Shown: in pieces, positions 6,254 to 11,910 of the stretch
Layout of the letters: each line of letters opens with the position of its first letter
Numbering within the stretch: the first letter of the stretch is position 1
From: DATEJJ01 sp039649115
GTDB lineage: Bacteria > Actinomycetota > Actinomycetes > Mycobacteriales > Micromonosporaceae
Assembly: GCA_039649115.1 (NCBI GenBank)
Contig: JBBWZQ010000275.1
Location: 1-11,910 of the forward strand
Direction of reading: 5' to 3'
Length of the DNA: 11,910 bases
Made by a program: the position numbers and the translations under genes
Notes under the pieces: generated by a model
Told to the model about the DNA's origin: nothing
What the model saw: the letters and a program-made list of their open reading frames with translations, nothing else
The model's database searches: none

Positions 6254-6259
6254 TACGCT
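6254..6259 (+). promoter_or_regulatory. Candidate -10 box of a leaderless transcript
   Basis: TACGCT fits the TAnnnT pattern and ends 6 nt before ATG 6266, which puts the expected transcription start at the A of that codon. No Shine-Dalgarno sequence precedes this ATG. Leaderless mRNAs with this spacing are common in actinobacteria. No good -35 was found 17 nt upstream. Confidence 0.45.
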
Positions 6260-6265
6260 GCGGGC

Positions 6266-7075
6266 ATGGTGGGGTTGGAGCTCGTCGAGGAGGCGGTCGC
6301 GCTGCTGCGCCGGGGCAGGCCGCCGCGGGGCTTCTTCTTCGACTTCGACGGCGTGCTGGCGCCGATCCAGGACGATCCCGAGGCCGCCACGCCCGACCCG
6401 GCCCTGCTGGAGGCGCTGTACCAGCTCGCCGCGCACACCCGCCGCGTGGCGGTGGTGTCCGCCCGCCCGGTCTCGTTCCTCGCCCGGCACATCGCCGACC
6501 GCCGGCACGTGACCCTGTTCGGCCTGTACGGGTTGGAGCGGCGGGACGTGGGCCGGGAGCCGATCACCGACCCCGACGCGCAGCGGTGGGAGCCGCTCGT
6601 GCACGAGCTGGCCGGCCAGGCCCGCGGGCAGCTGCCCGCGCAGGTGCGCGTGGAGGACAAGCGGCTGTCCGTGGCGCTGCACTACCGGGAGGCGCCGGAC
6701 CTGCGCGAGGAGGTCGAGCGCTGGGCGCGGCGCACCGCGTCGGCGACCGGGCTGCAGCAGATCGTCGGGCGGATGGTGGTTGAGCTGCGCCCGCCCGGGC
6801 ATGACAAGGGGACGGTGATCGAGGAGCAGGCCGCACCCCTGCGCTCCGCGTGGTACTTCGGGGACGACGTGTCCGACCTGGAGGCGTTCGCCGCGCTGGA
6901 CCGGCGGGCCGCCCGCGATCCGCGGTTCGTGGGCGTGCGGGTGGCGCTGCCCAACCCGGAGACCGGAGCCGCGCTGCGGGGCGCGGCCGACCTGCGGGTC
7001 GGGTCGCCGGCGGAGCTGCGGGGCGTGCTGGCGGCGCTGTGCGACGAGCTGTCGGGCCTGGGACGGGGAGCGTAG
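6266..7075 (+). CDS. otsB: Trehalose-6-phosphate phosphatase-like HAD hydrolase
   Basis: This 269-residue cytoplasmic enzyme is predicted to remove phosphate from trehalose 6-phosphate, the last step of the OtsA/OtsB pathway to the osmoprotectant trehalose. HAD motif I is DFDGVLAPI, with Asp26 as nucleophile and Asp28 as acid/base. Motif II is VVSARP. The cap region shows GLYGLE and VEDKRLSVALHYR. The later motifs are ELRPPGHDKG and YFGDDVSDLEAF, which supplies the Mg-binding acids. Length and motif order fit the family. GLYGLE has Tyr where many members have His, and SARP has Ala where SGRP is usual, so some change in substrate preference is possible. No otsA synthase is nearby. The gene lacks a ribosome binding site and is probably leaderless. 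Its stop is 4 bp before the next start, suggesting coupled translation. Confidence 0.85.
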   Translation: MVGLELVEEAVALLRRGRPPRGFFFDFDGVLAPIQDDPEAATPDPALLEALYQLAAHTRRVAVVSARPVSFLARHIADRRHVTLFGLYGLERRDVGREPITDPDAQRWEPLVHELAGQARGQLPAQVRVEDKRLSVALHYREAPDLREEVERWARRTASATGLQQIVGRMVVELRPPGHDKGTVIEEQAAPLRSAWYFGDDVSDLEAFAALDRRAARDPRFVGVRVALPNPETGAALRGAADLRVGSPAELRGVLAALCDELSGLGRGA

Positions 7076-7079
7076 CGCC

Positions 7080-8291
7080 ATGCCGGAGTTGACGGTCTAC
7101 GGGGCGCCCTGGTGCCCGGACTGCAAGCGGGCGAAGCGGTTCCTCGCGGAGCACCGGGTGCCGTACCGGTGGATCGACATCGACCAGGACCCGGACGGCC
7201 TCGCGTACGTGGAGCGGCTGCAGGACGGCGGCCGTACCATTCCCACGATCGCCTTCCCGGACGGCAGCCACCTGCTCGAACCCGGCAACGACGAGCTCGC
7301 GGCGAAGTTGGGTCTGCGGCTGGCGGCCGAGCGCGAATGCTACGACCTGGTGATCGTGGGAGGCGGGCCGGCCGGGCTGGCCGCGGCGATCTACGCGGCC
7401 CGCGAGGGAATCGACGCGCTGGTCGTGGACAAGGCGGGGCTGGGCGGGCAGGCCGGCGTCACCGAGAAGATCGACAACTACCCGGGCTTCCCGGACGGGA
7501 TCGGCGGCGGGGACCTGGCCGAACGGTTCATCGCCCAGGCGCGCCGGTACGGGGTCGAGTTGCTGTCCGCGGTGGAGGTGGCCCGGCTGGCGGCGGAGGA
7601 CGGCTGCGTCACGGTGACCTTCGGCTCCGGCCAGCAGGTCACCGCGCCCGCGGTACTGGTCGGGACCGGCTCGGCGTACCGGCGGCTCGGGGTACCGGGG
7701 GAGGACGACCTCATCGGCGCCGGGGTGCACTTCTGTGCCACCTGCGACGGTCCGTTCTACCAGGGCGCGGAGGAGCTGCTGGTGATCGGCGGCGGCAACT
7801 CCGGGCTGGAGGAGGGGCTGTTCCTCGCGCAGTTCGCCCAGCGGATCCGGATCGTCGAGCACGCGCCCACCCTGAAGGCCTCGAAGCTGTTGCAGGACAA
7901 GGTGCGCCACCACAAGCAGTTCACCGTGCACCTGAACACCGACATCACCGGGATGGCCGGCTCCGGCGGGAAGCTGACCGAGGTGACCGCGACCGACCGG
8001 GCGACGGGCGAGGAGTACCGGTGGCACCCGGACGCCGCGTTCGTCTTCATCGGGCTGACCCCGAACACCGGGTGGCTGGGCGGCACCGTGCGGCTGGACC
8101 GGTGGGGCTTCGTGGACACCGACGACGCGTTCGCCACCTCGATGCCGGGCGTGTTCGCGGCGGGTGACGTGCGCGCCAAGTCGACCAAGCAGCTGGGCGC
8201 CGCCGTGGGCGAGGGGATCGCCGCGCTCATCGCGATCCGCAGCTTCCTGCAGCGCCGCAGCGACCTGCCCACGGTCGACGTCAACGCCTGA
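7080..8291 (+). CDS. Glutaredoxin domain fused to a thioredoxin reductase/AhpF-like flavoprotein
   Basis: This 403-residue cytoplasmic protein joins two redox modules. Residues 1-80 form a glutaredoxin/mycoredoxin-like domain with CPDC (12-15) and a TIPTI cis-Pro segment. Residues 88-393 form a pyridine-nucleotide disulphide oxidoreductase: FAD site GGGPAG (94-99), redox pair CATC (Cys219, Cys222), nucleotide site GGGNSG (237-242) and second FAD motif AAGD (360-363). The classical NADPH signature HRRxxxR is absent. EHAPTLKASKLLQDK and IGLTPNTGWL instead resemble the NADH-using peroxiredoxin reductase AhpF. AhpF carries a double thioredoxin-fold N-domain; here a single glutaredoxin domain takes its place. 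I infer electron flow from NAD(P)H to FAD, CATC, CPDC and an unknown target. No ahpC or trxA gene is nearby. GGGG lies before the ATG, which sits 4 bp after the upstream stop. Confidence 0.9.
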   Translation: MPELTVYGAPWCPDCKRAKRFLAEHRVPYRWIDIDQDPDGLAYVERLQDGGRTIPTIAFPDGSHLLEPGNDELAAKLGLRLAAERECYDLVIVGGGPAGLAAAIYAAREGIDALVVDKAGLGGQAGVTEKIDNYPGFPDGIGGGDLAERFIAQARRYGVELLSAVEVARLAAEDGCVTVTFGSGQQVTAPAVLVGTGSAYRRLGVPGEDDLIGAGVHFCATCDGPFYQGAEELLVIGGGNSGLEEGLFLAQFAQRIRIVEHAPTLKASKLLQDKVRHHKQFTVHLNTDITGMAGSGGKLTEVTATDRATGEEYRWHPDAAFVFIGLTPNTGWLGGTVRLDRWGFVDTDDAFATSMPGVFAAGDVRAKSTKQLGAAVGEGIAALIAIRSFLQRRSDLPTVDVNA

Positions 8292-8295
8292 GTCG

Positions 8296-9414
8296 TCAGT
8301 CAGGTTCCGGGTCGGATGCGCCCGGCCGGCGGTCCACCGGGCGCAGCGGGTGCATCGGGCGGTTGGGCCAGTCGCGGTCGCCGCTCCACGGCGCCGGTAC
8401 CGCGTCGACGACGCGGGCCAGCGCGTACCCGATGGCCTCGTAGTTGACCCGCCAGCCGTGGAAGTGCGGCCAGGACTCGGCCGCGCTGCGCTCCATCAGG
8501 AAGCCCGCGTCCCGCACGTGCTCGACCGCGGCGGCGTACTCCTCGAAGGTCAACTGGACCGGTGCGTCGGGCATCGGGTCGGCGTCGAACGGGATGCCGG
8601 TCACCCGGGCGATGTCGCGCAGCCCGGTGAAGCCGGCCCGCAGCATCAGCCGGGCACTGCGCACGTGGTCGCCGGTGGGCACGAGCGACACGTGCATGGC
8701 CGCCGCGTCCATCACGGCGAGCAGTGACAGGACCCAGCTTCGGTACGGCCGCGGCGAGCGGAAGGACAGCAGCACCGGATAGTTGGCGTGGCTCTCCCCG
8801 ATGTCGGCGGCCAGCCGCTCCCAGCGCTGGTACAGGCCGTGCAGTTCCTCGACGGTGCCGACCAGCGCCTGCCGTGCCAGCAGCTCCGGCCCCCAGGCGG
8901 GCTCGGCCGCCCGGCTCTGCAGCAGGGTCACCTCCACCTCGCGCCGGTTGTACGCGCCGTACAGGGTCGGCAGGTAGGCGATCTGCAGCGCGATGACCAG
9001 CGGTCCGGTCGCGGCGGCCAGGAAGTCGAAGGCGGTCAGGTGCAGCCGCACGCTGGACGCGAAGCCGAGCGTGAACAGGCTGGAGCCCGCCTCCCGCAAC
9101 GCGGGCAGCATGGGCAGCCCGGATATCGCGTGCAGCAGCAGCCCGTACCCGAGGAACAGGGTCACCAGCCACCAGGCCAGCATGCTGACCAGGATCAGCG
9201 GCGCGAGCCACGCCAGGGTGGCGTCCAGGGCCTCGTAGCTGCGCCGTGGCCGGGCGAGGGTGAGCAGCACCCCACGCCAGCCGCCCCACAGCATGCGGAC
9301 CAGCATCGATCGCAGGCCCCGCGGCACGATCAGGCTGCGCAGCATGCTGGCCAGGGTGGTCACGACCAGCAGGGCGCCGAGGCAGCCGGAGATCCATCGC
9401 ACGCCCGCCATCAT
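8296..9414 (-). CDS. Membrane protein with degenerate potassium-channel pore loop
   Basis: This 372-residue protein has three hydrophobic segments, roughly residues 7-30, 67-97 and 129-154. Between the second and third lies SLFTLGFASS (112-121), placed and shaped like the selectivity filter of two-TM potassium channels (TVGYGD), but without GYG or the following Asp. The last segment runs into AYLPTLYGAYNRRE and a long soluble C-terminal half rich in charged helices. It resembles actinobacterial proteins annotated as channel-like; ion conduction is unproven. The start is uncertain: tandem ATGs at 9414 and 9411 have no clear ribosome binding site, and an in-frame TTG lies further upstream. It follows the importer permease by 77 bp with no visible terminator, so it may be cotranscribed. 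It converges on the flavoprotein gene with 4 bp between stops. Confidence 0.75.
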   Translation of the reverse strand: MMAGVRWISGCLGALLVVTTLASMLRSLIVPRGLRSMLVRMLWGGWRGVLLTLARPRRSYEALDATLAWLAPLILVSMLAWWLVTLFLGYGLLLHAISGLPMLPALREAGSSLFTLGFASSVRLHLTAFDFLAAATGPLVIALQIAYLPTLYGAYNRREVEVTLLQSRAAEPAWGPELLARQALVGTVEELHGLYQRWERLAADIGESHANYPVLLSFRSPRPYRSWVLSLLAVMDAAAMHVSLVPTGDHVRSARLMLRAGFTGLRDIARVTGIPFDADPMPDAPVQLTFEEYAAAVEHVRDAGFLMERSAAESWPHFHGWRVNYEAIGYALARVVDAVPAPWSGDRDWPNRPMHPLRPVDRRPGASDPEPD

Positions 9415-9491
9415 CGCCGATGGCGTGCGGGTGCGGGCGTTCAACGCGAAAGGGGGTGCGAGATGACCGGCAACCGTCTCCGGGCGGGGCG

Positions 9492-10307
9492 TCAGAGGCG
9501 GCCGCCTGAGGCGGTGTCGGTGGAGATGCGTTGGGCGAAGTAGATCGGCACCACGGAGGCGACGATCAGCAGCGCGGCCACCACGTTGATGACGGGTGCC
9601 TGGTTCGGGCGGAACAGGTTGTCGAAGATCCACAGCGGCAGCGTCTGGACACCGGCCCCGGCCGTGAACGTGGTCACGATGATCTCGTCGAAGGACAGCG
9701 CGAAGGCGAGCAGGCCGCCGGCGAACAGGGCCGAGCGGATCAGCGGGAACGTGACGTACCGGAAGGTCTGGAACGTGCTGGCGCCCAGGTCCGCGGACGC
9801 CTCCTCGAAGCTGGACCCGCTGCGCCGCAGCCGCGCCAGCACGTTGTTGTACACCACCACGACGCAGAAGGTCGCGTGCCCGATGACCACGGACAGCAGG
9901 CCCTTGCCCACGCCCAGCGGTTCGACCACCGAGCGGAACGCGGTGTCCAGCGCGATGCCGGTGACGATGCCGGGCAGCGCGATCGGCAGGACCACCAGCA
10001 GGGACAGCGCCTCCCGCCCGAAGAACCGGTACCGCTGCACGGCGAACGCGATCATGGTGCCCAGGACCAGCGCCACCACGGTCGCGCCGAGTCCCGCCTT
10101 GACCGACGTCACCAGCGCGGCGCGGGCACCCGCGTTGTCCCAGGCCCGGGTCCACCACTCGGTCGTCCAGCGGGGCGGCGGCCAGGCGAAGGTGCGGTCC
10201 GCGTTGAACGAGTTGACCAGGACGACCGCGAGCGGGACGTACACGAATGCGAGGCCGAGGGCCATCGCACCGCGCATCAGCCACCGGGCCGCGGGGGAGA
10301 GTCTCAC
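9492..10307 (-). CDS. potC: Polyamine-type ABC transporter permease (PotC-like)
   Basis: This 271-residue inner-membrane subunit has about six hydrophobic segments: residues 12-32, 70-90, 101-121, 133-158, 192-216 and 238-258. It carries the cytoplasmic EAA loop FEEASADLGA (168-177), which docks the ATPase in binding-protein-dependent importers. Length and sequence style fit PotC/PotI of spermidine/putrescine systems. The GTG start overlaps the upstream permease stop as GTGA, with GGAG 6 nt before it, so translation is probably coupled. The substrate cannot be fixed from a permease; polyamines are the family norm, but related importers take other small cationic or organic solutes. Confidence 0.9.
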   Translation of the reverse strand: MRLSPAARWLMRGAMALGLAFVYVPLAVVLVNSFNADRTFAWPPPRWTTEWWTRAWDNAGARAALVTSVKAGLGATVVALVLGTMIAFAVQRYRFFGREALSLLVVLPIALPGIVTGIALDTAFRSVVEPLGVGKGLLSVVIGHATFCVVVVYNNVLARLRRSGSSFEEASADLGASTFQTFRYVTFPLIRSALFAGGLLAFALSFDEIIVTTFTAGAGVQTLPLWIFDNLFRPNQAPVINVVAALLIVASVVPIYFAQRISTDTASGGRL

Positions 10308-11170
10308 AGTTGCTCCAGGGCGCCGCTGCGGCGGATGGCCAGCAGGTAGATGACCATCACGACCACGGGGATGGTGGCCAGCGCCGCCGAGAACGGCAGG
10401 TTGTTGGCCGCGCCGATGTTCGCGTACACGAGGTTGCCGACGAGCTGGGTCTTGCCGCCGACGATCTGCACCGTGATGTAGTCGCCGAGGGACAGCGAGA
10501 ACGTGAAGATCGAGCCGGCGGCCACGGCCGGTACCACCATCGGCAGCACGACCGACCGGAAGGTGCGGCCGGCCCGCGCGCCCAGGTCGGCCGACGCCTC
10601 GATCAGCGAGTCGGGCAGCCGGTCCAGCCCCGCGTAGATCGGCAGGATCATGTACGGCAGCCAGAGGTACGCGAGCACCAGGACGGTGGCCGCCAGCCCG
10701 TACCCGGGGCCGCGCCCGTTGCCGCCCAGCAGCCAGTCCACCACCCCGCCGTTGGCCAGCATCACCCGCCACGCGTACGCCTTGACGAGGTAGCTGGCCC
10801 ACAGTGGCGTCAGGATGGCGATGACCAGCCAGTGCCGCCAGCGGGGCTTGGCGATCTTGGCCATGAAGAACGCCATCGGCAGCGCGATCACCGCGTCGAT
10901 CACGGTGACCGCGGCCGCGACGCCGATGCTGCGCACGGTCACCGTGCGGTACACGGCTTCGGAGACGATGGTGCGGAAGTTGTCCAGGGTGGGCTGGCGC
11001 ACCACGTCTCCGGTGAACGGGTCGACCGTCCAGAACGCGGACGCGAAGAGCACCGCGAGCGAGCCGAGGTACGCCACGACGAGCCACAGCAGCGGCGCGG
11101 ACAGCAGCGCGGCCAGCCGGGCCCGGGGATGGCGGTGGAGCCAGGCCGTCAACCCTTGATCCCCGTCCAT
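10304..11170 (-). CDS. potB: Polyamine-type ABC transporter permease (PotB-like)
   Basis: This 288-residue inner-membrane permease is the partner of the PotC-like subunit. It has a short basic N-terminus, a first membrane segment at about 19-45, and an EAA loop IEASADLGA (190-198) with the following arginines and a Pro-rich turn. Family members pair with PotC to form the channel. The ATG at 11170 lies inside the substrate-binding protein gene, a 22-bp overlap, and lacks a clear ribosome binding site. A TTG at 11152 overlaps that stop as TTGA, has GGGG upstream, and would give 282 residues; either start is possible. The order binding protein, B, C is conserved in this type. The ATPase gene is absent and may lie beyond the right edge. 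Confidence 0.9.
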   Translation of the reverse strand: MDGDQGLTAWLHRHPRARLAALLSAPLLWLVVAYLGSLAVLFASAFWTVDPFTGDVVRQPTLDNFRTIVSEAVYRTVTVRSIGVAAAVTVIDAVIALPMAFFMAKIAKPRWRHWLVIAILTPLWASYLVKAYAWRVMLANGGVVDWLLGGNGRGPGYGLAATVLVLAYLWLPYMILPIYAGLDRLPDSLIEASADLGARAGRTFRSVVLPMVVPAVAAGSIFTFSLSLGDYITVQIVGGKTQLVGNLVYANIGAANNLPFSAALATIPVVVMVIYLLAIRRSGALEQL

Positions 11171-11910
11171 GCCTGAGTCCAGGCCGAGTAGTCCTTGCAC
11201 GTGACGCCGGTGCGCCCGTCGAGGCACTGCGCCGTCGGCGTGGTCCAGTACCAGATCTTGCTGGCGTACGCCGCGTCGGCCGCGTGGTACGTGTCGCAGA
11301 AGGTCTTGTCGGAGGTGAACCCGCACGCCTTGCTGTTCGCCGGTGACTCGCCGAACCACTCCGCCACCTGCGCGTTCACCTCGGGCGAGACGATCCAGTT
11401 CAGCCACTGGTACGCGCAGTTGGGGTGCTTGCCCTTCGCCGCCACCATCCAGGTGTCCGACCACCCGGTCGCGCCTTCCGCGGGCACGGTCGACTCGAGC
11501 GGCGCGCCTTCGCCCTTGGCGAGGTTCACCGTGACCTGCCAGGCGGTTCCGACAACGGAGTCGGCGTTCTTCAACGACTGCGACTCTTTGAGGTAGTCCG
11601 ACCAGTACTCGCTGACCAGCGGCCGCTGTTGCTTGAGCAGCGCCACCGCAGCTGCGAACTGCTTGTCGTCCAACGCGTACGGGTTCTTGATCCCGAGATC
11701 CGGTTGGTGCGCCTGGAGGTACAGCGCCGCGTCGGCGATGTAGATCGGCGAGTCGTAGGCGATGACTTTGCCTTTGTACGGTGAGTTCGCGTCGAACATC
11801 ACCGACCATGAGTTCGGCGCCGGGGTCACTTTGTCCGTGCGCCAGGTGAGGACGTTCGCACCCCAGCCGTGCGGGATGCCATAGGCGACATTGCTGACGC
11901 TGTTCCACGA
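11149..11910 (-). CDS. Polyamine-type ABC substrate-binding protein, C-terminal part
   Basis: The visible 253 residues are the C-terminal portion; the start and export signal lie past the right edge. YGIPHGWGANVLTWR (10-24 of the visible part) and VIAYDSPIYIADAAL (49-63) match the hinge and lobe pattern of PotD/PotF-like periplasmic-type binding proteins. TGWSDTWMVAAKGKHP, AYQWLNWIVSPEV and ANSK fit the C-terminal lobe. In an actinobacterium it would be a membrane-anchored lipoprotein facing outward. Five cysteines fall in the last 90 residues (165, 196, 205, 229, 238), suggesting disulphides and an extracellular location. It delivers substrate to the PotB and PotC permeases encoded just downstream. 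The exact ligand is not visible. Confidence 0.88.
   Translation of the reverse strand, partial: SWNSVSNVAYGIPHGWGANVLTWRTDKVTPAPNSWSVMFDANSPYKGKVIAYDSPIYIADAALYLQAHQPDLGIKNPYALDDKQFAAAVALLKQQRPLVSEYWSDYLKESQSLKNADSVVGTAWQVTVNLAKGEGAPLESTVPAEGATGWSDTWMVAAKGKHPNCAYQWLNWIVSPEVNAQVAEWFGESPANSKACGFTSDKTFCDTYHAADAAYASKIWYWTTPTAQCLDGRTGVTCKDYSAWTQAWTGIKG

Noticed and set aside
3389..7081. A 1230-codon open frame on the minus strand, antisense to GH48 and otsB
   Set aside because: Its translation is Arg/Gly/Val-rich without recognisable domains. It is the antisense shadow expected in high-GC DNA, while the plus strand carries clear GH48 and HAD motifs.
9415..10284. Upstream extension of the channel-like frame through potC
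   Set aside because: The extension is the shadow of the permease in another frame; permease segments and the EAA loop are clear in the chosen frame.

Overview
The window is very GC-rich, and its reading frames show the strong third-position G/C bias of a high-GC actinobacterium. Four things suggest a soil, biomass-degrading actinomycete, most likely Micromonosporaceae (an Actinoplanes or Micromonospora relative): twin-arginine signal peptides, Pro/Ser-rich cellulase linkers, family 2 cellulose-binding modules (CBM2), and CelR/CebR-type palindromes. The family assignment is an inference from style, not from a search.

Left third (1-6230): a divergent cellulase locus. On the minus strand lies a secreted GH9-CBM3c-CBM2 processive endoglucanase (182-2653). 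It is followed 28 bp later by the start of a Tat-type lipoprotein that runs off the left edge. On the plus strand lies a GH48-CBM2 reducing-end cellobiohydrolase with a twin-arginine signal (3701-6130), closed by a strong hairpin terminator. The 1047-bp divergent region between them holds two LacI-family operators of the CelR/CebR type exactly 210 bp apart, a candidate promoter for each cellulase overlapping or abutting its own operator, and unusually long predicted leaders. The GH9 leader carries a perfect 14-bp hairpin and a 30-bp tandem repeat. The GH48 leader carries a 19-codon ORF with a good ribosome binding site. GH9 and GH48 enzymes are known to act synergistically on crystalline cellulose, and the shared operators suggest joint induction by cello-oligosaccharides.

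Middle (6254-8291): a two-gene plus-strand operon. A trehalose-6-phosphate phosphatase-like HAD enzyme, apparently leaderless, is followed 4 bp later by a fusion of an N-terminal glutaredoxin domain (CPDC) to a thioredoxin-reductase/AhpF-type flavoprotein. The nucleotide-binding motifs of the flavoprotein resemble AhpF more than classical NADPH thioredoxin reductase.

Right third (8296-11910): all minus strand. A polyamine-type ABC importer is arranged as substrate-binding protein (its N-terminus lies beyond the right edge), then permease B, then permease C, with overlapping stops and starts. It is followed 77 bp later by a membrane protein with a degenerate potassium-channel pore loop. No importer ATPase gene is in the window. 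The channel-like gene converges on the flavoprotein gene with only 4 bp between their stop codons.

No rRNA, tRNA, CRISPR array, insertion sequence or phage gene was recognised. The most interesting parts are the divergent cellulase control region with its two structured leaders, and the glutaredoxin-AhpF-like fusion.
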